From: a virus
DNA: 39,389 bases
Virus record (IMG/VR): IMGVR_UViG_3300010883_015386
Location: 1 to 39,389 of that record
Direction: 5' to 3' (one strand)
The notes under the pieces are model-generated. The model saw only the letters and a program-made list of their open reading frames with translations. It was not told where the DNA came from and searched no databases. Positions 24,115 to 31,404 of the stretch are shown here, piece by piece. Within the stretch, counting starts at the first letter, position 1; the number at the start of each line of letters is the position of its first letter. Made by a program: the position numbers and the translations under genes.

Positions 24115-25100
24115 AAAAGAAAAGGGCTTTAATCACAGGAATTAATGGCCAAGATGGTTCTTATCTAGCGGAATTATTAGTCGAAAAAGGATATGAAGTA
24201 TGGGGTATTCTTAAAAGAAACTCAGTAGCAGAAACTCAATCAACAAGAATAGAAACTTTACGATCTAAAAACAAACTAACTTTAGAGTATGGAGATATGT
24301 TAGATATGTCTTCTTTGTGTAGGGTTCTTCAATTGTGCAATCCTCATGAAATCTATAATTTAGCAGCCCAATCACATGTAAGAATTAGTTTTGATCAGCC
24401 TATTTACACAACGCATTCAATAGCAACCGGTACTCTTAATTTACTAGAATCTATACGTCTTATGTGCCCAGATGCTAAAATGTATCAAGCAAGTAGTTCT
24501 GAAATGTTCGGTAATAATATAGACGAAGATGGATACCAACGAGAAACAACTCCATTGAATCCAGTTAGTCCTTATGGATGTGCAAAAGTTTACGGATATA
24601 ATATATGTAGAAATTATAGAAATGCTCATCATATCTTTGTTTCTAATGGAATACTTTTTAATCACGAATCACCACGTAGAGGAACTAATTTCGTTACAAA
24701 TAAAGTATGTAAGGAAGCAGTTAGAATTTATAAAGGTCTAACAAATGAATTAAAATTAGGAAACTTAGATTCTAGTCGAGATTGGGGTCATGCTAAAGAT
24801 TATGTTTATGCAATGTGGTTAATGCTACAACATGATAAACCAGATGATTTTGTTTGTTCAACTGGAATATCACATACGGTAAAAGATTTAGTAGAATATG
24901 TTTTTAACAAACTAGAATTAAATATAGAAGAACACGTAAAACTAGATGAAAGATTTTTAAGATCTGAAGAGCTAAAATTCTTAAAGGGAGATTGCTCAAA
25001 AGCAGAAAAGGATCTAGGATGGAAACGTACATATACATTTGAATCTATGTTAGATGAAATGATTACGTATTGGTTAAATTATTATGAAGATGAAAAATAA
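24084..25100 (+). CDS. gmd: GDP-mannose 4,6-dehydratase
   Basis: This short-chain dehydrogenase makes GDP-4-keto-6-deoxymannose from GDP-mannose, the first step to GDP-fucose. It shows the NADP-binding TGINGQDGSYLAE (18-30), NLAAQSHVRISF, SSSEMFG (137-143) with the catalytic serine region, YGCAK (Y164, K168) and the diagnostic FNHESPRRGTNFVT. Length (338 aa) is slightly below bacterial Gmd. It overlaps the fucosyltransferase upstream and GDP-fucose synthase downstream (17 bases), a compact coupled cassette. Confidence 0.95.
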   Translation: MASNRKDNRIEKKRALITGINGQDGSYLAELLVEKGYEVWGILKRNSVAETQSTRIETLRSKNKLTLEYGDMLDMSSLCRVLQLCNPHEIYNLAAQSHVRISFDQPIYTTHSIATGTLNLLESIRLMCPDAKMYQASSSEMFGNNIDEDGYQRETTPLNPVSPYGCAKVYGYNICRNYRNAHHIFVSNGILFNHESPRRGTNFVTNKVCKEAVRIYKGLTNELKLGNLDSSRDWGHAKDYVYAMWLMLQHDKPDDFVCSTGISHTVKDLVEYVFNKLELNIEEHVKLDERFLRSEELKFLKGDCSKAEKDLGWKRTYTFESMLDEMITYWLNYYEDEK

Positions 25101-26025
25101 AACAATTGTTACTGGAGGAAGTGGATTAGTTGGATCACAGTTTGAAGGATCAGAAAACACTGTATTATTAAGTTCTAAATCTTATGACTTAAGAAATGTA
25201 GACGAAGTAAATAAAATGATGGATGTACATAAGCCATTAAATATAATTCATTGTGCAGCTAAGGTTGGTGGACTTGGCGCTAACATGAATTATAAAGGAG
25301 AATTTTTCTATGATAACATTATGATGAATACAAATGTTATAGAATCAGCTAGAAAGTTTGGAGTTAAAAAATTAGTTGCATTCTTATCAACTTGTGTATT
25401 TCCTAACGACGTAGAATATCCTTTAACCGAGTCAAAGATTCATTTAGGACCACCACATAATTCTAACGATGCATATGCATATGCTAAACGTATGGCAGAA
25501 GTTCAAATACGAGCGTATAGAGAACAATATGGTTTGAACTATACCGGAGTTATACCTACAAATATATATGGACCTAATGATAACTTTGATTTAGAAAATG
25601 GCCATGTAATACCTTCGTTAATTCACAAATGTTATATTGCAAGAGAAACAAAATCTCCATTCAAAATATGGGGTTCTGGAAAACCTTTACGAGAATTTAT
25701 ATTTAGTAAAGACGTTGCAAAACTAACAGAATGGATAATAGAAAATTATGAAGGAGAGGATCCAATTATATTATCAACATCTAAAGAACATTCAATAAAA
25801 TTTGTAGTTGAAACTATTATAGATTTAATGAATTTCAAAGGTGAAGTAATATGGGAAGATGATAAACCTGATGGACAGTTTAGAAAACCTAGTGATAACT
25901 CAAAAATAAAATCTTTACTTCCGGATTTTGAATTTACTAATTTATATGATGGTCTTAAAGAAACTATTGAATGGTTTGAGGCAAACGTCGATCATATACG
26001 AGGAAGAATATATATTAAACAATAA
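25084..26025 (+). CDS. fcl: GDP-L-fucose synthase
   Basis: This epimerase-reductase completes GDP-L-fucose synthesis. Visible motifs are the Rossmann TGGSGLVGS (10-18), AAKVGGLGANM, FLSTCVFP, YAYAKRM (catalytic Tyr-Lys), PTNIYGPNDNFD, GHVIPSLIHK and WGSGKPLREFI, all diagnostic of Fcl/WcaG. At 313 aa it matches the family. It overlaps gmd by 17 bases. Confidence 0.95.
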   Translation: MKMKNKTIVTGGSGLVGSQFEGSENTVLLSSKSYDLRNVDEVNKMMDVHKPLNIIHCAAKVGGLGANMNYKGEFFYDNIMMNTNVIESARKFGVKKLVAFLSTCVFPNDVEYPLTESKIHLGPPHNSNDAYAYAKRMAEVQIRAYREQYGLNYTGVIPTNIYGPNDNFDLENGHVIPSLIHKCYIARETKSPFKIWGSGKPLREFIFSKDVAKLTEWIIENYEGEDPIILSTSKEHSIKFVVETIIDLMNFKGEVIWEDDKPDGQFRKPSDNSKIKSLLPDFEFTNLYDGLKETIEWFEANVDHIRGRIYIKQ

Positions 26026-26031
26026 TTAAAT

Positions 26032-26673
26032 ATGGAAAATACAAACAAATTTTATAGCCAATATCAACAAGATAAATGGTTATTTGACAAATACTTTAGT
26101 AATAAAAAAGACGGAGTATTTATTGAGATCGGTGCCGATGATGGTGTTCAATATAGCAATACTTTATTTTATGAAAACTTAGGATGGACTGGACTTTGTA
26201 TAGAGCCAAGCCCAGCAAGATATTTAGAGTTAACATCTAATAGAAAATGTTTAACCGAAAACGTAGCTCTTTCTGATTATAAAGGAACTACAGAATTTAC
26301 TGATATATCAGGATATGGTAGAGGATTGAGTGGACTAACAGAAGATTACGACCAACAACATAAGAATAGAATAAGTCAAGAAATTCAAAACCCTGCATGC
26401 GGTGGAAGTTATTTAGTAGATGTTAACGTAGATTTACTAACAAATGTTTTAGAAAAACATAAACTATACGATATAGATTTTTGCTCATTGGATACTGAAG
26501 GTTCTGAATATAAAATACTACGTAAATTTGATTTTGATAAATTCAATATACGAGTATTCCTCATTGAAGATAATCAATATGGCAATATCGAAAGTATAAA
26601 TGAATTGCTAGAATCTAATGGTTATCGATTTGTTGAAACCGTAGGTATAGATAATGTTTATATTAAAGAATAA
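26032..26673 (+). CDS. FkbM-family methyltransferase
   Basis: The N-terminal YSQYQQDKWLFDKYF and the SAM-binding FIEIGADDG (30-38), followed by CIEPSPARY and CSLDTEGSEYKIL, are those of FkbM-type methyltransferases, which often O-methylate sugars. Its location directly after the GDP-fucose genes suggests that it methylates a sugar of the same glycan. The start at 26032 follows the fcl stop by six bases. Confidence 0.85.
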   Translation: MENTNKFYSQYQQDKWLFDKYFSNKKDGVFIEIGADDGVQYSNTLFYENLGWTGLCIEPSPARYLELTSNRKCLTENVALSDYKGTTEFTDISGYGRGLSGLTEDYDQQHKNRISQEIQNPACGGSYLVDVNVDLLTNVLEKHKLYDIDFCSLDTEGSEYKILRKFDFDKFNIRVFLIEDNQYGNIESINELLESNGYRFVETVGIDNVYIKE

Positions 26674-26676
26674 ATT

Positions 26677-27504
26677 ATGAACAATAGAGTAAATTTAACG
26701 ACATCGTGTAGGGATTGCGATACTTTACCGAAGCACGATAAAGCAGGTATTATAGAAACTACAAATAATACTAAATATCAATATATGCATAATGGCCTTA
26801 AGATAAAATGGGATACTTATCATTCACCATGGATGAACACCATAATATCTAAGCTTAAGGGACATCACGAACCACAGGAAGAATTATGCTTTTATCATAT
26901 TTTAGAAACTATGCCAGAAAAGGCAAATATGATAGAACTTGGTTGCCATTGGGCTTACTATTCTATGTGGTTTAACAAAAAGATTAAAGATTCATATAAC
27001 TTATGTATGGAACCTGTTAGAGAAAACTTAGATGGTGGTATTGCAAATAGCAAACTTAATGAATGTGAAAATATGGAATTCATACAAGGTTGTGTTACGG
27101 AAGTATTTAGACCAGATATGGAATTTACTAATTGGGATAATAAAAAATATAAAATGCCTGGATATCCATTACAAAAATTAATGGAGGACCGAGATATATT
27201 TGTAGATGTTGTACATTCTGATATTCAAGGAGCTGAATCTCATTTACTTAAAAAATCAATTCCAGTTTTACCAAAGATTGGATATTTCATTATATCAACT
27301 CACGGAGGAGTACATCCATATTGCCAAAGCTTTTTGGAAGATAATAATTTTCAAATACTAGTACAACATAGCGTAAATGAATCTTATTCTGGTGATGGAT
27401 TGATTGTAGCAATAAATAAATTACATATCAATAAGTACGAAGAAAATATCGACGAAGATCTTATTTCATACTTCCATAAAAATTGCAAAATATCCAAAAA
27501 ATAG
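26677..27504 (+). CDS. Class I SAM-dependent methyltransferase (FkbM-like, divergent)
   Basis: MIELGCHWAYYSMWF (85-99) is a class I methyltransferase motif I, followed by NLCMEPVREN, and HSDIQGAESHLL resembles the D-x-x-G-x-E motif of FkbM enzymes. The N-terminus has CRDCDTLPKHDKAG (C11, C14), a conserved-looking cysteine pair. It probably acts on a sugar in the same pathway as the preceding methyltransferase. It closes the glycan island just before a class I promoter. Confidence 0.78.
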   Translation: MNNRVNLTTSCRDCDTLPKHDKAGIIETTNNTKYQYMHNGLKIKWDTYHSPWMNTIISKLKGHHEPQEELCFYHILETMPEKANMIELGCHWAYYSMWFNKKIKDSYNLCMEPVRENLDGGIANSKLNECENMEFIQGCVTEVFRPDMEFTNWDNKKYKMPGYPLQKLMEDRDIFVDVVHSDIQGAESHLLKKSIPVLPKIGYFIISTHGGVHPYCQSFLEDNNFQILVQHSVNESYSGDGLIVAINKLHINKYEENIDEDLISYFHKNCKISKK

Positions 27505-27506
27505 TT

Positions 27507-27535
27507 GAAACTTTTATACAAGTACCTCATATAAT
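27507..27535 (+). promoter_or_regulatory. Class I promoter (upstream of Ro60-like gene)
   Basis: GAAACT (27507-27512) and TATAAT (27530-27535) are 17 bases apart in GAAACTTTTA-N11-CATATAATA. A transcript starting near 27542 would begin just before the structured element at 27552. Confidence 0.7.
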
Positions 27536-27551
27536 AATAATGAATAACTCT

Positions 27552-27624
27552 TAATTAAATTGAACGAATACATACAGCAAACCACTATTTAACTATAATA
27601 AAAATAGTATTCCGAATTTAATTA
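27552..27624 (+). ncRNA. Structured 5' RNA element A, Y RNA-like candidate or leader
   Basis: Helix 1 pairs 27552-27561 with 27615-27624 (10 bp). After an asymmetric loop, GAATAC (27566-27571) pairs with GTATTC (27607-27612), and TATTT (27586-27590) pairs with AAATA (27602-27606). Between helices the strand ATACAGCAAACCAC is left as a bulge. Fifteen bases, TACAGCAAACCACTA, recur in the element after the gene. It may be a leader that regulates the Ro60-like gene, or a separate small RNA. Confidence 0.5.
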
Positions 27625-27640
27625 TTAAAAACCTAACACA

Positions 27641-29065
27641 ATGAGCAACCTCGTAAAAGCAACACTTACTAAAGATAACCAAACCGATAACGGAATGGCT
27701 ACTCATTCTACTAGCTTTAACAAATGCTTAGATTTATTCTTTATAGCAGGTAGTTCACGGAATATGAACAAAACTGATATAGAACAACTCTTTGTAGGTG
27801 CCTATGCAGAAAACTCAGAATTGGCACTCAAAATTTTATTTTGGGCAAGAGATATACGAGGTGGTGCTGGTGAAAGAAGGTTCTTTAGAATATGTACAAC
27901 ATGGTTATCTGACTATGATCCAAAGACAATGACTAAACTTTCGACGTTAGTTCCGGAATATGGAAGATACGATGATCTATTTTATTGCAACAAACAAGAT
28001 GCTATTCAGATAATTAAAAACGCGTTACAGGCGGGAGATTCTCTTTGCGCAAAATGGATGCCAAGAAAAGGAATCTTTGCAAACATAATTAGAAAATCTT
28101 TAGGCCTAACACCAAAAGAATATAGAAAACTTATTGTTAACTTAACTAACGTGGTTGAACAAAAACTATGTGCTAAAGAATTTGATAAAATAGAATATAA
28201 GAAAGTACCTTCAAAAGCCTTTGCAAAGTATCACAGAGCCTTTACAAAAAATGATGAATCTAGGTTTACCGCATTTTTATCTGACGTTAAGGAAGGTAAA
28301 GAAAAAATCAATGCAGGAGCCATATTTCCACATGATATTATAAGACCATACTTGCATGGTGAAGAATCTAGCGATGCGATAACAGAGCAATGGAACGCAC
28401 TTCCTAATTATATGGAAGGATCTAATGAAAGATTACTTCCTGTTTGTGATACCAGCGGTTCTATGGATGGAACTCCATTAGAAGTTTCAGTTTCTTTAGG
28501 ATTGTATATTTCAGAAAGGAATGAAGGAATTTTCAAAGATGCTTTTGTAACGTTCTCGCAATCTCCTAAAATGCAATATCTTAAAGGTAATGTTTATGAA
28601 AGAACTAAACAATTATCAAGAGCCGATTGGGATATGAATACAAATATAGAGGCTACCTTCAAAATGCTTCTAAATAATGCGGTCTCTATGGATTTAGATG
28701 AAGAAGAAATGCCTACAAAATTACTCATCATTTCTGATATGGAATTTGATGCAGCAATCGATAGTAACTCTGGATGGAGCGAAGAGCATACTCCTGAATG
28801 GAATTCAACAGCGTTACAATTGATGAAAGACCTATATAATAAAGCTGGTTTTGAAATGCCAGGAGTTATATTTTGGAATGTGAATGGAAGATCAGGTAAT
28901 GTTCCTTCAAAAGCTGATACTGAAAATACTGCATTAGTAAGTGGATTCAGTCCTTCAATTCTTAAATCAATACTTAACGGTGAAATAGAACATCCTGAAC
29001 AAATAATGTTAGATACAATAAATTCAGAAAGATACAATCCAATAAGCGATAAATTAAAAGTATAA
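27641..29065 (+). CDS. DUF2828/Ro60-like protein with von Willebrand A domain
   Basis: The 474-aa protein has an alpha-helical N-terminal half with the DUF2828 pattern (ILFWARDIRGGAGERRFF, VPEYGRYDDL, AKWMPRK, then LTPKEYRKL and KVPSKAFAKYHRAF). The C-terminal vWA domain has the MIDAS motif VCDTSGSM (D270) and LLIISDMEFD. A helical-repeat region plus C-terminal vWA is the layout of Ro60/TROVE RNA-binding proteins, which hold noncoding Y RNAs. That relationship is inference. The gene has its own class I promoter and is flanked by two related RNA elements, which makes an RNP plausible. Confidence 0.8.
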   Translation: MSNLVKATLTKDNQTDNGMATHSTSFNKCLDLFFIAGSSRNMNKTDIEQLFVGAYAENSELALKILFWARDIRGGAGERRFFRICTTWLSDYDPKTMTKLSTLVPEYGRYDDLFYCNKQDAIQIIKNALQAGDSLCAKWMPRKGIFANIIRKSLGLTPKEYRKLIVNLTNVVEQKLCAKEFDKIEYKKVPSKAFAKYHRAFTKNDESRFTAFLSDVKEGKEKINAGAIFPHDIIRPYLHGEESSDAITEQWNALPNYMEGSNERLLPVCDTSGSMDGTPLEVSVSLGLYISERNEGIFKDAFVTFSQSPKMQYLKGNVYERTKQLSRADWDMNTNIEATFKMLLNNAVSMDLDEEEMPTKLLIISDMEFDAAIDSNSGWSEEHTPEWNSTALQLMKDLYNKAGFEMPGVIFWNVNGRSGNVPSKADTENTALVSGFSPSILKSILNGEIEHPEQIMLDTINSERYNPISDKLKV

Positions 29066-29146
29066 GTTTCCTCAAAGAATGATTACAGCAAACCACTACA
29101 GAAATCAATTCAGAAATCAACCCTCTCATTCTGTTGGAAACTTTTT
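29066..29146 (+). ncRNA. Structured 3' RNA element B, terminator-like, paired with element A
   Basis: Immediately after the stop, GTTTCC (29066-29071) pairs with GGAAAC (29136-29141), and AGAATGA (29076-29082) pairs with TCATTCT (29126-29132). The next bases, TTACAGCAAACCACTA (29083-29098), repeat element A. A direct repeat, CAGAAATCAA, occurs twice in the loop (29099 and 29111). Ts at 29142-29146 make it terminator-like. It could be a 3' end, a processed small RNA, or both. Confidence 0.5.
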
Positions 29147-29165
29147 ATACTTTAATTCATATAAT
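29137..29165 (+). promoter_or_regulatory. Class I promoter overlapping element B
   Basis: GAAACT (29137-29142) and TATAAT (29160-29165) are 17 bases apart. The -35 box and the following Ts are also the 3' arm and T-tract of the element B hairpin. Confidence 0.7.
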
Positions 29166-29186
29166 ATCTAAATAAACACATTAAAT

Positions 29187-30035
29187 ATGACTAAAATTCT
29201 TGTAACCGGTGGCTGTGGTTTCGTTGGTACCAATCTTATTAAATATCTTCTGGAATTAGGTCACAATGATATCGTTTGTTTAGATAATTATTTTACTGGC
29301 ACCAAATCAAATCATATTGATGGTGTAGAATACATTGAAGGATCTACTTGTGATGCAAAAGAATTATTAAAAGATTATACATTCGATGTTGTTTATCACT
29401 TCGGAGAGTACTCTAGAATTGTGCAATCATTTAAGGATATTGAAATTGTACAAAAATCTATTCTTAGCGGAACTCCTATTATTTTAGATCTATGTCGTAA
29501 ATGGAATGCAAAACTAATTTATTCAGCGTCATCATCTAAATTTGGTAATAATGGAAAAGATGAAAACCTTTCTCCATACGCTTGGATGAAATCAAAAATG
29601 GTAGAACTTATTAAGAACTATCATCAATGGTACAATTTAGAATACGAGATATGTTATTTCTTTAACGTATATGGACCTGGTCAAATATCAAGTGGTGAAT
29701 ATGCAACGGTTATAGGTATATTTGAACAACAACGTAACGATGGAAAAAAATGTACGGTAGTATCTCCAGGAAATCAAAGCCGAGATTTTACACACGTACA
29801 AGATGTTGTTGAAGGTGTTTATTTAACAACTTTCATCGATGCAAATCATGAATGGCATTTAAGATCAGGCATTAATCGAACTTTAATTGAAGTTGCAGAT
29901 ATGTTCGGAGATTGGAAATTTATACCAGAAAGACAAGGAGAAAGATTTACTAGCGAGTATTTTGAATCTGATACCGAAACGAGATTAGGATGGAAACCTA
30001 AAAAAACCTTACAAAAGTGGATAAATACTTTGTAA
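29187..30035 (+). CDS. NAD-dependent epimerase/dehydratase (UDP-hexose epimerase-like)
   Basis: This extended short-chain dehydrogenase has the Rossmann motif TGGCGFVGTN (7-16), VCLDNYFTG after strand 2, SASSSKFGN, SPYAWMKSKM (catalytic Y and K), NVYGPGQ and SRDFTHVQDVV, all typical of UDP-glucose 4-epimerase or UDP-glucuronate decarboxylase relatives. At 282 aa it is shorter than GalE. HFGEYSRIVQSF, where HLAA is usual, is a variant. It likely converts a nucleotide sugar, but the exact substrate is open. Own class I promoter. Confidence 0.82.
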   Translation: MTKILVTGGCGFVGTNLIKYLLELGHNDIVCLDNYFTGTKSNHIDGVEYIEGSTCDAKELLKDYTFDVVYHFGEYSRIVQSFKDIEIVQKSILSGTPIILDLCRKWNAKLIYSASSSKFGNNGKDENLSPYAWMKSKMVELIKNYHQWYNLEYEICYFFNVYGPGQISSGEYATVIGIFEQQRNDGKKCTVVSPGNQSRDFTHVQDVVEGVYLTTFIDANHEWHLRSGINRTLIEVADMFGDWKFIPERQGERFTSEYFESDTETRLGWKPKKTLQKWINTL

Positions 30036-30050
30036 TATATAACTAAATTT

Positions 30051-30080
30051 GAAACTAAAACAATTTTTTAATCATATAAC
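30051..30080 (+). promoter_or_regulatory. Class I-type promoter with 18-bp spacing
   Basis: GAAACT (30051-30056) precedes TATAAC (30075-30080) by 18 bases within ATCATATAACTAAATAAA. A class II-like AATATATAACTAAATT lies just upstream (about 30034-30049). Confidence 0.45.
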
Positions 30081-30095
30081 TAAATAAAAATTAAC

Positions 30096-30704
30096 ATGAG
30101 CGAAACAAACACAAAAGTAATTAAAATGAATACAGAACCAAACGGTCCTAATTCGGACAATCCCGTAGAATTAAAAAACGAGATAACAGTAGAAGGTATT
30201 GATGAAAACAATCAGAAAGCCTTAATAGTCGAAGCGCAAATTGCAAAATTGCAAGAAGATCTAGCAAAACGTAAATATAGAGTAAAAACATCAAGTGATT
30301 GTGTTTCTTACTTAATGAACGAATTCTATCCAAACGTAGAATGGACAGGATATGAGTGTTACGCAATATCTGAAACTTATAAAGATTTGAAAAAATCTAC
30401 AGATAAAGCTAAAGTATCTAAAACCGGAAAAGTTGGTTTTACTATGAGACCTGAATTATTGGAAGCGATCTTTCACTTTATTAAAAAGCAACCAGGAAAA
30501 GGACTTACTCTAGCGATCAAGCATAGAGAATTAGCAGAAGACTTCTCAATTGCAATGGCTGCAATGAATACAGATAGACAAGAGTTAAGAGATTTAGCGA
30601 TGGAAGCTGAAGCTGCTAAACACGGAATTTCTGTTGACGATTACCAAAGACTAGCTGAAGAAAACGCTCCAGTAAATGGTGCAGCGATGAAAATGCCTAG
30701 ATAA
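30096..30704 (+). CDS. Hypothetical helical protein (202 aa)
   Basis: After a charged, asparagine-rich N-terminus, a coiled-coil-like helix (IVEAQIAKLQEDLAKRKY) leads to a globular part with SSDCVSYLMNEFYPNVEW and helices rich in alanine and glutamate. No membrane segment and no known motif. It is followed by a strong intrinsic terminator and preceded by its own promoter, so it is a single-gene unit that may be expressed at a high level. Confidence 0.65.
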   Translation: MSETNTKVIKMNTEPNGPNSDNPVELKNEITVEGIDENNQKALIVEAQIAKLQEDLAKRKYRVKTSSDCVSYLMNEFYPNVEWTGYECYAISETYKDLKKSTDKAKVSKTGKVGFTMRPELLEAIFHFIKKQPGKGLTLAIKHRELAEDFSIAMAAMNTDRQELRDLAMEAEAAKHGISVDDYQRLAEENAPVNGAAMKMPR

Positions 30705-30712
30705 CTTATAAA

Positions 30713-30752
30713 GAGGAGCTACTTTACTAAATCATAGTAGCTCCTCCTTTTT
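30713..30752 (+). terminator. Intrinsic terminator
   Basis: GAGGAGCTACT (30713-30723) pairs perfectly with AGTAGCTCCTC (30736-30746) around a 12-base loop, followed by CTTTTT. Confidence 0.9.
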
Positions 30753-30773
30753 AACTAAAAATACAAGTAAGCA

Positions 30774-31058
30774 ATGGAGAAAATTATTAAATATGTAATT
30801 CCTACAATGGCTTTCTTTTTACTATTATGTTTCTTTCAAACATGTGGTACTAAAGGAAAGATAACCGATGTTAAAAAACAAAACATAGAATTACATAATA
30901 CAGTAGATTCTCTTCATAATGTTATCAATACGTTACCAACTTCAGATGAGGTTGAATATAGAATGGAACAAGTAATGTATAGGTATTTAATTTATGAAGA
31001 TGATTTAGATAGAGGAAAAGTAAGTCTATCGGAGATTAAGAATCGAATAGATGAGTAA
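30774..31058 (+). CDS. N-terminally anchored coiled-coil protein (inner-membrane spanin-like candidate)
   Basis: This 94-aa protein has one N-terminal membrane segment (residues about 8-23, VIPTMAFFLLLCFFQT) and then a charged, periodic helical region. FFQTCG is not a good lipobox, so it is more likely an uncleaved anchor than a lipoprotein. One membrane anchor plus a periplasmic coiled coil is the plan of i-spanins, which act in lysis, but no o-spanin was identified. It overlaps the next gene by eight bases. Confidence 0.55.
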   Translation: MEKIIKYVIPTMAFFLLLCFFQTCGTKGKITDVKKQNIELHNTVDSLHNVINTLPTSDEVEYRMEQVMYRYLIYEDDLDRGKVSLSEIKNRIDE

Positions 31059-31404
31059 TTGGAACGGTCTTATATGGGGAATAGTTTTATTAGCTTTAGG
31101 ACAATCACTTATTTGGATTCAAACAAACGGACAGTTCGTATGGAAGTGGGTAGATAAAAATCCACTTATCATGTCTATCGGTTTAGGTATACCAATTTCA
31201 TATATGTTTATCAAAGCTACTCGATACGTTGTAGATCATTTTGATGGTTCTTTATGGCCATCAAGATTTATAGGATTTGCAATTGGTATATTTACTTTTA
31301 CTTTATTGACATACTTCTTTAAGGGTGAAGGAATAAATTATAAGACAGCTACTTGTCTATTATTAGCTTTATCAATAATATCAATACAACTATTTTGGAA
31401 ATAA
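31051..31404 (+). CDS. Multi-pass membrane protein (117 aa, about four spans)
   Basis: Four hydrophobic segments are visible: LIWGIVLLALGQSLIWI, LIMSIGLGIPISYMF, FIGFAIGIFTFTLLTYF and ATCLLLALSIISIQLFW. No family was recognised. It starts inside the preceding gene and its end overlaps the reading frame of the dTDP-glucose dehydratase, so the three genes are tightly coupled. A role in the membrane at lysis or superinfection exclusion is possible but not shown. Confidence 0.65.
   Translation: MSNWNGLIWGIVLLALGQSLIWIQTNGQFVWKWVDKNPLIMSIGLGIPISYMFIKATRYVVDHFDGSLWPSRFIGFAIGIFTFTLLTYFFKGEGINYKTATCLLLALSIISIQLFWK

Noticed and set aside
27641-29065. Magnesium chelatase or telomerase-type assignment for the vWA protein
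   Set aside because: The N-terminal pattern ARDIRGGAGERR with EYGRYDDL and EYRKL is that of DUF2828. There is no AAA+ domain and no reverse transcriptase.
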